Virus record (IMG/VR): IMGVR_UViG_3300048017_000106
Coordinates: 1 to 22,931 of that record
From: a virus
Strand: one strand, 5' to 3'
DNA: 22,931 bases
The notes under the pieces were generated by a model that searched no databases, was not told the DNA's origin, and saw nothing but the letters and a program-made list of their open reading frames with translations. Shown piece after piece: positions 13,421 to 21,821 of the stretch (its first letter is position 1; every line of letters starts with the position of its first letter). A program made the translations under genes and the position numbers.

Positions 13421-16400
13421 TTAATTTGTTGTACAAGTTGCCCCTGTTGCCTGTATTATTCCCTTATCTGTCAATCCCGTTGCGCTTGGTGTTGCGTTAC
13501 CTGTGCCATTCGTTTGCAATGAATCACCACTTCCCAAAGTTGAAATAGTTTTATAACTAGCTAAAATAGAATCTACCGACCCTTGTGTTAATAGGTTGTT
13601 TGCAAAATCATAAGCATTGCTATTCGCTATATTTAGCCCAAACCCACCTGAAAAACCTGTTAATTGGTTGGTATTTAAAGCTAATATCCTTAGTTTTGTG
13701 TTACTACTAAAACTTGGAACCGTTCCTGAAAGTTGGTTAAAGTTTAATTGCAATACTGTTAAATTTGTATTACTTGAAAAACTTGGGATAGTTCCACTTA
13801 GTAAGTTACTATTTAAGTACAATGCTGTTAAATTTGTATTACTTGAAAAACTTGGGATAGTTCCACTTAGTAAGTTATTGTAAAGACTTACAACCTGTAT
13901 ATTACTTGCAAAGCTTGGGATATTGCCTGTTAATTGGTTGTTGTTTAATTGTATTTCGGTTAATCCTGTATTTGCATTAAAATTAGGTATAGTTCCTGTA
14001 AGTTGGTTATTGGGTAAATATAACCATACCAATGATGTGTTACTCGCAAAACTTGGAATTGTGCCTGTTAGCTGGTTATTGGTTAATATTAAATATTGCA
14101 AAGAAGCATTGTTGCTAAAGCCAGGGATTGCCCCCGTTAATTTATTATTTTGTGCGTTTAAAGATGTTAAGCTAGTCAATAAACTAACATTAAACGCACT
14201 TACATTATTACTACCTCCATTAAAGCTTAAAATAGTACCCCCCACAATATTAGAAACGCTGATATATCTTGGACCTGTTGTTGCGTAATTATGCTGATTA
14301 ACACCGTTTACCAAAGTACTAGAACTTCCATCGCCCCAATTTATAACTCCGCTTGTAGCATTTAGGCTAAACCATGCCCGACTTACACCCCCGTTTGAAC
14401 TATTTTCATCAATTCCCGTAATGCTAAATGTAAAGTAATTGCTAGGAATATCAACCCAAAACCAAGGCGGCTCTAATGCCGTGCTTGTAGGTGTTGTGCT
14501 ATATGGCACATTTCGCCGTATTGATTCTTTTACCCCCTCATTATAGATAAATATATCATAACTGATATTGCTAGCACTTTCAACAATTTCATAAGCTGTA
14601 ACCCTCATTTGTGCCGTTCTGTAATCCCTGTTTTGGATCGAACAAACCACAAACTCCATTCCTGCCATGTCGCTAAACCCGCTTGCATCAAATTTCATCA
14701 CATCGCCAACCTGTAACGTATGTGAAAAGCATTCTAACTGAACCTTTAAAAACGACCTGCTAAATTGAACCTGCTTTTCCAAAAGAGGTAATAACAACAT
14801 ATGTTCGGCAACTATCGAATCTAATGTGTATTGGCTTGTTTCTACGTTTGTTGCATCGTAAACAGAACAAGGAATTAAATCCAGCGAATTATCACAGAAA
14901 TACATATCTTGCTTTGGTGCTACTACTGTATGCTTTCCCGTGATTGTGCTTTCGTACGTAACTTCGTCAATTCCCTTTGGCAATTTAATAATGGTAACTA
15001 CTGGAGGATGAAATTGGAACAAATCGCCATGCTGTGAATCACTCGAATAAGTAGGATAAAAAAAAGGCTCAATTAATATTTGCAAATATCCATCTACAGG
15101 GCATGGTTGGCTATTATAATTTGCGCTTATTACAAGGTTTTGTGTATTGGTAGCATTTAACCCAGCTAATGTGTTATCCTGTTGTGTTGGGCTTGGGTTT
15201 GAATCAACATAAAATTTAAAATTACCCCTTTGTAATCTCAATCTGCCAAGCCCAAATACGTGCCATTCTCCATTTTCAAATAAATACCATTTTTCCCCTT
15301 CTTTCGTTTCAACAAAAACTTTAAACGCTAAATTATTTACTTGCCAAACGGATGCTTGTTTTAGTGAATGCCCATAAGGTACACTAAAATTTATTTCCGT
15401 TCCTTTTCTGATTTGGCTCTTACTAGATAGCAACCCTGCCCCCGCTGTTGATGTTGCTTTATTAATTACTAATACCTTGTTATTATATGGAAAACCTCCG
15501 TATTGCCTTGTGCCATCCAAGCTATCCCAAGAGGCTTTTAACGTACCCATATACTCGTCTGAAAATGTCAATAATGAACATTTTAACGTGCCTATGGTAG
15601 TCCAACCTGAAAATGATATATTGTTTTCTTGTGTGTCAACTCCTAATAATGTCGATAAAACTATTGGCTCACTTGCACCCGCTGTATAATATTCGAGTTG
15701 CTCGTTTTCAAATAATAATGTCTGATTAAACTTTGTCGATAAACTTACTCTTTTATATGGTGCATTAAAATATCTCTGTGCCGTTCCCGAAGCTAAATCC
15801 ACATCCTCACCATCGCCAACCATTTTATAAGTTGATTCTGTAATATCACTTTGGTACACCCCTGCATTATTATACAAGTTATAAACCCGTGTCGATTTTC
15901 TGTACTGGCTGAAAGGCACGAACCAAAAAGCGCCATCCTTTTGAAAGAAATGAGCAAAATCTTTTGTACAAAGTTGCTCTAATATTTTCTTGCAACTGAA
16001 AGGAGTTCGATCTGGATTAAAAAATCTTAACTGGCTAATTTTCTGCTTTTCTAAAACTCGCCCGCTTAAAGCTGGACTTGAAAAATTGCCCGCTGCAACC
16101 AAGTTTAACCCTAAACCCGTTATCCTGTTAATATTGCTTAATATCTCTATTATGGTAGCCTTGCCGTATAGTTTACGGTCTGAACTATCTCTATATTCTT
16201 GATTTTCTAAAGTACCAATACCATCTGAAAAAGTTAATTGTAAATCGCTAACCTTGGCATTAAATATTTCATTCGTACTTGATAAGTCAGTTAATAACCA
16301 ACCTTTGAACTTTACTGCGCCATCAAGTTTTAATGTACCTCTAAATTTACGTTCATCATCTGTTACAAAATTAATCAGCTTACTAAAGGCATTTGTATTT

Positions 16401-16636
16401 TTAATATTTACAATGCATTTTGTGCTTATTAATTGAAAGTCTTTATTTTCGGTGTCGGGTATCTGCTCAATTATAGGTGCTGTTGCCGACTTGAAAAAAT
16501 ACACATCATTATTCAATGGGTCTAGCTGCTCAATCTCAAATACTCCATCTTTGGCTACTGCACCATTCAATCCACGCCCTGCGCCTGTGGCACGGGTTTT
16601 AAACTCAATTTTATATTTCAGAACGTATACTCCCAT
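13421..16636 (-). CDS. Tail tip protein with C-terminal PKD-like domain and leucine-rich repeats, 1071 aa
   Basis: The gene directly follows the tape measure gene, where siphophages encode the distal tail or tail-hub (Tal/gp27-like) proteins. The first 150 residues include FRGTLKLDGAVKFKGWLLTD and VSDLQLTFSDGIGTLEN, a strand pattern seen in tail-hub proteins. A PKD-like domain (about 735-810) shows INWGDGSS (W767) and HNYATTGPRYISV. Residues 822-1003 are eight LRR units of about 23 residues with an LTGxIPSF core. A short tail rich in Gly/Thr follows. A hub carrying an LRR receptor-binding module is inferred. LRRs are common on Bacteroidota surfaces but less usual at phage tail tips, so transfer from a host gene is possible. 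Confidence 0.82.
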   Translation of the reverse strand: MGVYVLKYKIEFKTRATGAGRGLNGAVAKDGVFEIEQLDPLNNDVYFFKSATAPIIEQIPDTENKDFQLISTKCIVNIKNTNAFSKLINFVTDDERKFRGTLKLDGAVKFKGWLLTDLSSTNEIFNAKVSDLQLTFSDGIGTLENQEYRDSSDRKLYGKATIIEILSNINRITGLGLNLVAAGNFSSPALSGRVLEKQKISQLRFFNPDRTPFSCKKILEQLCTKDFAHFFQKDGAFWFVPFSQYRKSTRVYNLYNNAGVYQSDITESTYKMVGDGEDVDLASGTAQRYFNAPYKRVSLSTKFNQTLLFENEQLEYYTAGASEPIVLSTLLGVDTQENNISFSGWTTIGTLKCSLLTFSDEYMGTLKASWDSLDGTRQYGGFPYNNKVLVINKATSTAGAGLLSSKSQIRKGTEINFSVPYGHSLKQASVWQVNNLAFKVFVETKEGEKWYLFENGEWHVFGLGRLRLQRGNFKFYVDSNPSPTQQDNTLAGLNATNTQNLVISANYNSQPCPVDGYLQILIEPFFYPTYSSDSQHGDLFQFHPPVVTIIKLPKGIDEVTYESTITGKHTVVAPKQDMYFCDNSLDLIPCSVYDATNVETSQYTLDSIVAEHMLLLPLLEKQVQFSRSFLKVQLECFSHTLQVGDVMKFDASGFSDMAGMEFVVCSIQNRDYRTAQMRVTAYEIVESASNISYDIFIYNEGVKESIRRNVPYSTTPTSTALEPPWFWVDIPSNYFTFSITGIDENSSNGGVSRAWFSLNATSGVINWGDGSSSTLVNGVNQHNYATTGPRYISVSNIVGGTILSFNGGSNNVSAFNVSLLTSLTSLNAQNNKLTGAIPGFSNNASLQYLILTNNQLTGTIPSFASNTSLVWLYLPNNQLTGTIPNFNANTGLTEIQLNNNQLTGNIPSFASNIQVVSLYNNLLSGTIPSFSSNTNLTALYLNSNLLSGTIPSFSSNTNLTVLQLNFNQLSGTVPSFSSNTKLRILALNTNQLTGFSGGFGLNIANSNAYDFANNLLTQGSVDSILASYKTISTLGSGDSLQTNGTGNATPSATGLTDKGIIQATGATCTTN
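13628..14173 (-). repeat. Eight-unit leucine-rich repeat array (about 69 bp per unit)
   Basis: This encodes residues 822-1003 of the tail tip protein. Unit starts fall at residues 822, 845, 868, 891, 913, 935, 958 and 981; units 4 and 5 have 22 residues and the others 23. The consensus is xLxxLxLxxNQLTGTIPSFxSNT. Units 6 and 7 differ from each other more in the exposed strand positions (TALYLNS against TVLQLNF) than in the SGTIPSFSSNT core. This is as expected if the exposed face contacts a receptor. Confidence 0.85.
13756..13877 (-). repeat. Tandem 53-bp identical direct repeat inside the LRR array
   Basis: The 53 bases at 13756-13808 are identical to 13825-13877, one 69-bp repeat unit apart. 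Identity extends over silent positions, so the duplication is recent or kept uniform by recombination. The remaining LRR units are more divergent. Copy-number change by slippage or unequal exchange would keep the reading frame. Confidence 0.85.
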
Positions 16637-16639
16637 AAT

Positions 16640-18844
16640 TTACCCTCTTGAACGGTCGTAAACCGTCTGATTATAACTTGTGATAATGTCATTGCCTCGA
16701 ATTGAGTTGCTACCAATTAATTCTACGCTTATTCTTGCGCCATTGTTTGAACCCGTATTGGTGTATGGTGTGTAAATTGGTTGGTAGTTAGAAACGCTAC
16801 CTCTTGGAACTTGCTGATAGCCTCCTGAACTTCCTTTCGATGCGCTTGCTTTTAGTGCGGAACCCGCTGCAATTGCCGCCATGCCGACTGCAACAGCTCC
16901 AAAAGGATTGCCAAAAGCTAAATTTTCTAAAGCCTTTTTTATTCCAATTGATGTTATGGCAAAATTTATGGTCAATTTACCCATATTTATCAATATATCG
17001 CCAAAGATACCTTTCATTAAACTTCCTAAGTCTTTAAAAGATTTTACCCCAACGGCAAAAGCCCCCGCCCATTCTGCCATCCCAGAAAGTGCATCAACTG
17101 CCCCGCCTCTCATAACTTCTGCTAATTGGTTTTTGTACACTGCAACCCTTTTTATAAAATCGGGGAATGCCTCATTAATACCTTTTAATCCAATCATTTT
17201 GTCATATTTGCCAGCGTCTTTAAACTCTTCTTCTGTAACAGGTGATTTTGGTGGCTTTGCTAATTTTTCTATCTCCTCTTTAAAGCTTTTCAACCGCTTT
17301 ATCATATTCTTTGCTGAATCCTCAATTAAACTCATATTAGTTTTAACTGATCCCATTTTGGCTAATTCAATAGTCTTAAAATAATCATGGTGTGTTTTTG
17401 CTAGTGTATTTCTTAAAGCATTAAATGTTTTATCGTGGTCGCCAATTCTTTTTTGTGCGACTATTATTGCATCCTCTTTTTTCTTTGCGCTGTAATCATC
17501 TGCAAGCCCGTATTTCTCCAATAATATTTCATAATCTTTTAACCTTTGTTCTTGTGCTGCCTTTATCGCTGAATCATCACCTTTTCCTTTTACTGTTGGC
17601 CCACCTTTTGACATTTGCGACCGTCTTAATGCATCTTCCGCCTCAATTTCCTTTCGTAAATCATCTAATGATTGGTTTGCTTTTGGAAATACATATTTAA
17701 ACGGTGCTGCTCCTTTGCTTTTTAAATCCACTAAATCCCGCTCCGCATCTGTTGTATTTAATCCCAATACTTTGCCAAGCTGTATCTCTTTAATCTTGAC
17801 AAATATTCTGAACATATTACCCAATTTATCGACTAACTTACTAACCTTATCGGCCATTGAATCGAATAAATCGGCTTGTATTTTCCTGAATGCCTCCATG
17901 TGGCCACCTGCTACAACAAATGCCCCTCCAAGTGCTACAACTGCCGCTGTAACTGGAATTAGTAAAGCTCCAAATTTTACCATGAATAGCATAACTGGCC
18001 CTGCTGCAAATGCAAATGCTCCCAATCCAATTATTAATTTTTGCACTCCAGGATCGAGGTTTTTAAAACTTTCGGCTAATTCTGTTAGTTTTGCTGAAAT
18101 GCTGTCAAATATACCTGTCAAATCAATTGCTTTATCAATTGCCAAACCCATGTTTCCCGTAAACTTGAACCAAGCGTCTTGCATGTTTTCCAATGCATTT
18201 CCAATTCCGCCTGTGGCTTTTGGTAGTTTGCCAAGAACTTCAACTAATTTTTCAACTACGTCCTTGCCTGTAAATCCCATTTGGGCAATTAGTTCCGTGT
18301 TTTCTGTTCCAAATGCTTCTTTCAAAGCTCCCCCAACCTGTGGCACCCACGCCTTTAATATTCGCATATCCTCACCTACCGACCCCGTTCTGGTTGCCAT
18401 CTGTTGAAGTTGTTGATTAACAGAGCCTAAAGCACCTGTTTTGCCTAATACTCCCAATGCATTTCCAAAACTTTGAAGTGATTTTGTCGCCAATTCTGTG
18501 CTAAACCCTGCAGCCTTTAATTGTACAAACCCAGATAAGCTATCTTTAAAATTTAAACCTGGCAATTTTGCTACCTCATTAAGTATTTTAGTTTGCTTGG
18601 CCGCTGCTTCTGCTGAACCTGTTATCGCAATCATTGAACGATTTAACCCGTCAAGTTCTGCACCTGAATTTATGGCCGTTCTTGCCAATAGTGCCAAAGG
18701 AACAGTAAAGGCTGCCGTCATTGCCGTTCCTGCCCGTGTTGCTTTATCTGAAAATTCCTTTAATTTGTCGGCTGCCCTGTTAAGGTCTGCAACGTACTTG
18801 CTCGTAAGTGCTTCTAATTCGACCGATAATTTAGCTGTTGCCAT
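16640..18844 (-). CDS. Tape measure protein, 734 aa
   Basis: It sets tail length and is placed in the tail lumen during assembly. The N-terminal 240 residues resemble the tape-measure domain (ALTSKYVADLNRAADKLKEF, helical and Ala-rich, then AITGSAEAAAKQTKILNEVA). A long hydrophobic stretch at 269-314 is typical and may insert in the host membrane during DNA entry. A charged helical region follows (LRKEIEAEDALRRSQMSKGG), then a second hydrophobic Ala/Gly region near the end (FGAVAVGMAAIAAGSALKAS). No lysozyme or peptidase insert is seen. At about 1.5 A per residue the length suggests a tail of roughly 110 nm. The start overlaps the end of the frameshifted chaperone by 14 bases. Confidence 0.9.
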   Translation of the reverse strand: MATAKLSVELEALTSKYVADLNRAADKLKEFSDKATRAGTAMTAAFTVPLALLARTAINSGAELDGLNRSMIAITGSAEAAAKQTKILNEVAKLPGLNFKDSLSGFVQLKAAGFSTELATKSLQSFGNALGVLGKTGALGSVNQQLQQMATRTGSVGEDMRILKAWVPQVGGALKEAFGTENTELIAQMGFTGKDVVEKLVEVLGKLPKATGGIGNALENMQDAWFKFTGNMGLAIDKAIDLTGIFDSISAKLTELAESFKNLDPGVQKLIIGLGAFAFAAGPVMLFMVKFGALLIPVTAAVVALGGAFVVAGGHMEAFRKIQADLFDSMADKVSKLVDKLGNMFRIFVKIKEIQLGKVLGLNTTDAERDLVDLKSKGAAPFKYVFPKANQSLDDLRKEIEAEDALRRSQMSKGGPTVKGKGDDSAIKAAQEQRLKDYEILLEKYGLADDYSAKKKEDAIIVAQKRIGDHDKTFNALRNTLAKTHHDYFKTIELAKMGSVKTNMSLIEDSAKNMIKRLKSFKEEIEKLAKPPKSPVTEEEFKDAGKYDKMIGLKGINEAFPDFIKRVAVYKNQLAEVMRGGAVDALSGMAEWAGAFAVGVKSFKDLGSLMKGIFGDILINMGKLTINFAITSIGIKKALENLAFGNPFGAVAVGMAAIAAGSALKASASKGSSGGYQQVPRGSVSNYQPIYTPYTNTGSNNGARISVELIGSNSIRGNDIITSYNQTVYDRSRG

Positions 18845-19507
18845 CTTCTTGGATTAATTCTCTAAATTGCCTTGTGTATTCTTCTATATCAATTTTATCC
18901 GATTCAGTTTCGTTTTGTTCTATTTGGTCGTATGGTAACGGCATAAATTCCTGTTCCGTTGCTTCCATCCCACCCATACAACTAGCTTGCACAAATGCTA
19001 ATTTCCTTACCATTTCCCAATTTTCGGCTCTCCGTCTGTTAATGCCCATTGAATAGGCTACGTATTCGCCAAATGTCATTCTGTCAAACTCCCAAGGTTT
19101 TAAACCGCTATATATCGCAAATTGGCGAACCTCAAAAAAGTCTATTTCTTTTTCGGGCTCACCTTTTTTTTTGATTCGCCTGCTAGTTCATTGGCCTTTT
19201 GTAAGGTGTCTGAAATAACTTTTGACTGTGTGAATGTTTCCATTATGTTGAATATATCCACTTGCTTTACCTCCTCTTTTGCGTATGCCTCTAATAATTT
19301 CTCGTAGGTTACAACCTCTTTGCCATTCATTTCTGCAAAGGTGTACATTCCACAATAAATAACTTTTAGCATTGTAAAAATGCCACTAAATTCACTCCCG
19401 TTTAAAGGATTTAGCTTAAAACGAGAAACGGCCTCCATTATGGCTAAATTATTGAATATAATACCATAAGCTAGGCCGTCAATTTTAATCTCTGTTTTTC
19501 CTTGCAT
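18831..19507 (-). CDS. Tail assembly chaperone, long -1 frameshift product (gpGT-like), about 225 aa
   Basis: Ribosomes that slip -1 at the A AAA AAG heptamer (19169-19163) leave the 121-aa frame after residue 115 and continue as GEPEKEIDFFEVRQFAIYSG, then LKPWEFDRMTFGEYVAYSMG, to the stop at 18831. The -1 frame is open from the heptamer onward, without needing the internal ATG at 19079. The second half lies between the first chaperone gene and the tape measure gene, as in lambda G/GT and most siphophages. The known role of the family is to bind the tape measure protein and recruit tube subunits. The LKPWEF...T..EY region is typical of the T extension. Confidence 0.82.
19142..19507 (-). CDS. 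Tail assembly chaperone, short product (gpG-like), 121 aa
   Basis: This is the in-frame product of the chaperone gene. It is a mixed helical protein (LAIMEAVSRFKLNPLNGSEF, VTYEKLLEAYAKEEVKQVDI) of the usual length for this family, ending in a Lys-rich tail (SKKKVSPKKK) encoded by the slippery A-run and what follows. It lies immediately downstream of the tube protein gene and before the tape measure gene, the invariable place of this function. Most ribosomes should make this form and a minority the 225-aa fusion. Confidence 0.85.
   Translation of the reverse strand: MQGKTEIKIDGLAYGIIFNNLAIMEAVSRFKLNPLNGSEFSGIFTMLKVIYCGMYTFAEMNGKEVVTYEKLLEAYAKEEVKQVDIFNIMETFTQSKVISDTLQKANELAGESKKKVSPKKK
19163..19169 (-). 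promoter_or_regulatory. Programmed -1 ribosomal frameshift site, A AAA AAG
   Basis: On the minus strand nine A residues (19172-19164) are followed by G. In the chaperone frame the codons are TCA AAA AAA AAG, so the last seven bases form the canonical X XXY YYZ heptamer A AAA AAG, known from dnaX. The zero frame ends at a TAG only six codons later, and the -1 frame stays open for 110 codons. Downstream I see only a weak A/U hairpin possibility (AAAAAG with CTTTTT). Confidence 0.85.
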
Positions 19508-19508
19508 A

Positions 19509-19955
19509 TTACGCTGCTATTGATTGAACCAATGGCCCCGAACCTTTAAAGCTATATTTACTTGTTGCCAAAGTACCAACACCAGAATCTACTCCCAGCC
19601 CTGTTGATGCTACATTACCAGTTAGTAATAAGTCCCCTACATTTGGTACTGGCGTTGTAACATTTGTCATTATTGAGAACGTTGCTACTACAATAGTTTG
19701 TGCCAAATGATTAGCAACCAATACTGAATGAGTAGTTTTGTTAGCATTCGTTGTCATTGTAAGGTGCGCATCACAGTTCATTGTCCAGCTAATTTTACCA
19801 GCAATAAGCTCATCAAAATTTGCCGTGTCTTTGTTTAGCACTTCATTAAATTGGCTATCAATCATATAAGAGCAAGAAGTGGCTCCTAAAATTACTTTTC
19901 CACCTACTGCCATACGTAGGTTATTACCGTTAATCCAACCTGCTGTTGCTGCCAT
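19509..19955 (-). CDS. Major tail tube protein, 148 aa
   Basis: This is the tail shaft subunit. Position between the tail terminator and chaperone genes, length, and composition (Thr, Ala, Val, Gly rich, almost no charged clusters) all match the family. The strand-rich pattern MAATAGWINGNNLRMAVGGK, then ATSCSYMIDSQFNEVLNKDT and ISWTMNCDAHLTM resembles TP901-1-type tube proteins. The C-terminus STGLGVDSGVGTLATSKYSF forms the final strands. The start has the A-rich Bacteroidota-type leader (AAAATAAAATGG). Confidence 0.85.
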   Translation of the reverse strand: MAATAGWINGNNLRMAVGGKVILGATSCSYMIDSQFNEVLNKDTANFDELIAGKISWTMNCDAHLTMTTNANKTTHSVLVANHLAQTIVVATFSIMTNVTTPVPNVGDLLLTGNVASTGLGVDSGVGTLATSKYSFKGSGPLVQSIAA

Positions 19956-19961
19956 TTTATT

Positions 19962-20375
19962 TTAATTTTTAATGATGTAAAATTGAAAATTTAAAAATTT
20001 GTTTGATTGGTATTCATTCCCAAACTCTCTATTATCTGATAATGAACCTGCAATCGAATTATTTACTATTGTGTACCCTGTCAATGTTAAATTGTCAATT
20101 AGTAAGGTTTCAATTTGTTCGGAAATTTGGTCTGCAAATAAATCGCCACCATCACCGCCGATTGAACTTGTTCTTACTGCAATAGGTACGATTGTTTCGT
20201 ACTTTTTAGCATCCTTGTTTCCATTGTCTGAATTTTCGGACTGCCCTATTATCTCAATGAATGGTTTTATTGCCCCGTCTGGCACTTTGTGATATACAGG
20301 CACAACCTTCGAATTTAAAGTAACATTCCCTTGTAATGCCTCAAATATTGCTGTCCGTAATATCCTAGATACCAT
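19962..20375 (-). CDS. Tail terminator / completion protein, DUF3168-like, 137 aa
   Basis: The start MVSRILRTAIFEALQGNVTL, the YHKVPDGAIKPFIEIIG strand with KPFIEI, and the DQISEQIETLLIDNLTLTGY helix-turn pattern match DUF3168 (lambda gpU-like) tail terminators. These cap the tail tube and join it to the head. The gene lies just upstream of the tube gene, as usual. The length is normal. Confidence 0.8.
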   Translation of the reverse strand: MVSRILRTAIFEALQGNVTLNSKVVPVYHKVPDGAIKPFIEIIGQSENSDNGNKDAKKYETIVPIAVRTSSIGGDGGDLFADQISEQIETLLIDNLTLTGYTIVNNSIAGSLSDNREFGNEYQSNKFLNFQFYIIKN

Positions 20376-20377
20376 TA

Positions 20378-20608
20378 TTATTTTGCTATTTCCGCATAAC
20401 CACTTTTAACCAAACCTTCTACCCTGCTTTGTGGAGCGTTAAAAAATTCGCCTTTCATAGCTGTATTTGAGTACCCTGTTTTGTCTTCATTTTGATACCA
20501 ATAATTGCCTAATAAAGTTTGACACTCTTCCTCCCCTGGCCTTTTATAAAAGGTTAGTGATTCAAGTGCTACCATCTTTACCATTTCTGTATCTGCTTGT
20601 TTTGCCAT
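20378..20608 (-). CDS. Small unknown protein of the head-tail region, 76 aa
   Basis: The sequence begins MAKQADTEMVKMVALESLTF and contains EEECQTLLGNYWYQNEDKTG and a C-terminal SRVEGLVKSGYAEIAK helix. It is soluble, without signal peptide or membrane segment. It sits two bases before the tail terminator gene and six bases after the gp10-like gene. Small proteins at this place often belong to the neck. The last helix resembles that of the 42-aa protein at 21818-21943 (both have a LxxxGfxxe-like end), but I do not claim homology. Confidence 0.65.
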   Translation of the reverse strand: MAKQADTEMVKMVALESLTFYKRPGEEECQTLLGNYWYQNEDKTGYSNTAMKGEFFNAPQSRVEGLVKSGYAEIAK

Positions 20609-20614
20609 TTTGTT

Positions 20615-21028
20615 TTATTCTTTTAAAATTATTTCTACTTGCTCTTTGTAAATTTGTGAACCATTCAAAAACGCTGGAATTAAAAAAGGTTGTGGCGACA
20701 TCTGTATATTTTTTGCCCTCGTTGACCTTGACCCTTGATAAAATTCTATTGCCAACTCTTCAAAACCTGCTGGTATTTCAACTAGCCCACCCGTTCCAAA
20801 TTCTATATATGGGGCATAATCAGCATTAAAAGTAATTTTAGAATTATCTAAAGTATTATCTACCGTTCCGCTATTTCTAAGTTTCCCCGTCTGTTTTGGT
20901 GCTAACTTTTTGGCATAATTTAAAATATACCTTGCTGTTTTTACCCTAGCTTGTCTTATTTTCTTGGGTTTATCCTTAGAATAGTGTTCAAAAACATTTA
21001 AAGCACCTGCTAAACCTGTAACTTTCAT
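20615..21028 (-). CDS. HK97 gp10-like neck protein, 137 aa
   Basis: The diagnostic pattern is KKLAPKQTGKLRNSG (40-54) followed by ITFNADYAPYIEFGTGG (65-81), equal to the AP..TG.L......YA.Y.E.GT signature of the HK97 gp10 family. The terminal SPQPFLIPAF (111-120) matches the usual P-F-hydrophobic-P-A end. Members take part in head-tail joining and tail completion. The ATG overlaps the preceding stop (ATGA). Confidence 0.9.
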   Translation of the reverse strand: MKVTGLAGALNVFEHYSKDKPKKIRQARVKTARYILNYAKKLAPKQTGKLRNSGTVDNTLDNSKITFNADYAPYIEFGTGGLVEIPAGFEELAIEFYQGSRSTRAKNIQMSPQPFLIPAFLNGSQIYKEQVEIILKE

Positions 21029-21348
21029 GCGTACCCAACTATTTGAACTTTAGTTTTATTGCCTACAATTTCGCTCACTTCTAAATTTGAGTATATCGTT
21101 TCTCCGATTATCATTACTGCATTCGGTGCCAACATTTGCCTAATTGAGTTGTAAGCATGTACGATTATACCCTTTGTTTGCCTCATTGAACTACCTTCCA
21201 GAGTTTTGTCGGTTGTATGCTTAATCACTTGCACAAACGTATTCCCACAAGTTTTTGAAGTTCCAACTAGACTGCCATCTGGTTGCGTTGTGCTGTTTTT
21301 TATAACTATTTCAGCAACCATTACCGTGTAATTCTTTAGTCCATCCAT
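21025..21348 (-). CDS. Head-closure / head-tail joining protein, 107 aa
   Basis: This is a small beta-rich protein (YTVMVAEIVIKNSTTQPDGS, VQVIKHTTDKTLEGSSMRQT, then KTKVQIVGYA). Its place between the gp6-like connector and the gp10-like protein is where siphophages encode the head closure or stopper protein (SPP1 gp16 type). The sequence itself has no clear signature, so the function follows from gene order. It overlaps the upstream gene by 13 bases and the next by four. Confidence 0.65.
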   Translation of the reverse strand: MDGLKNYTVMVAEIVIKNSTTQPDGSLVGTSKTCGNTFVQVIKHTTDKTLEGSSMRQTKGIIVHAYNSIRQMLAPNAVMIIGETIYSNLEVSEIVGNKTKVQIVGYA

Positions 21349-21821
21349 GATGAATATGATCTAATTTCAGAATATAAACTAGGCTTGTAGGCTTCATCTC
21401 TAAACATACACTCAACCATCTTAACCAATGTTCTACGAATGTTGGCTGGAACCGTTGTATAACCCGCTGTAAATACTACCGTTTGTTTTTCGCCTGTTCC
21501 GCCTTCCAAGTAACTACCATCAATTGTAAAATCTGCAATTGGAGTTATCGCTACGTGTGGGCCAAATGGTAATTTATTACGCCCCTTAAAATATTGGTAA
21601 ATTACCGTTATCGTTTGAGGCAATACGCTAGTGCTGGTAATCCGTTCAAAGTCATAAATAGCATCAAAGCATAAAAGGCTTATTTTGTCGTTAAAGCTTT
21701 CATCTGTGATATATAGTGCTGTTTTTGCCTCGCTCAATAAATTGGCTGGCAAAGATGCAGGGGCTGTTATGACCTTGTTAAAAGTCATACCATACGCCCC
21801 ACATCTGCCATCTAATATCAT
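21336..21821 (-). CDS. Head-tail connector, gp6-like, 161 aa
   Basis: This is a mostly helical protein of the usual length and position (second gene after the capsid). A segment SLPANLLSEAKTALYITDES followed by FNDKISLLCFDAIYDFER matches the start of HK97 gp6-like connectors (hydrophobic helices separated by a D-D turn). A C-terminal helix region is NIRRTLVKMVECMFRDEA. Connectors form the ring below the portal. The ATG overlaps the stop of the small upstream gene (ATGA). Confidence 0.78.
   Translation of the reverse strand: MILDGRCGAYGMTFNKVITAPASLPANLLSEAKTALYITDESFNDKISLLCFDAIYDFERITSTSVLPQTITVIYQYFKGRNKLPFGPHVAITPIADFTIDGSYLEGGTGEKQTVVFTAGYTTVPANIRRTLVKMVECMFRDEAYKPSLYSEIRSYSSWMD

Noticed and set aside
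13628-14173. CRISPR-like tandem repeats
   Set aside because: Repeats are contiguous 69-bp coding units in frame with no spacers and encode an LRR.
13617-14288. Two plus-strand frames with repeated protein segments
   Set aside because: They are shadows of the LRR repeats on the minus strand; their repetition comes from the 69-bp coding units.
13421-16636. Variable region of a diversity-generating retroelement
   Set aside because: No reverse transcriptase, template repeat or adenine-directed mismatch pattern is seen in the window; similarity is due to LRR duplication.
17715-18407. Open frame of 230 aa on the plus strand opposite the tape measure gene
   Set aside because: It is antisense to a well-supported gene, its composition is that expected from a reversed Ala-rich coding region, and no plus-strand gene neighbours or promoter support it.
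18831-19079. Stand-alone 82-aa gene starting at ATG 19079
   Set aside because: The same frame is open up to the A AAA AAG heptamer, and the residues before the ATG continue the expected gpT-like region, so it is better read as the second half of a frameshift product.
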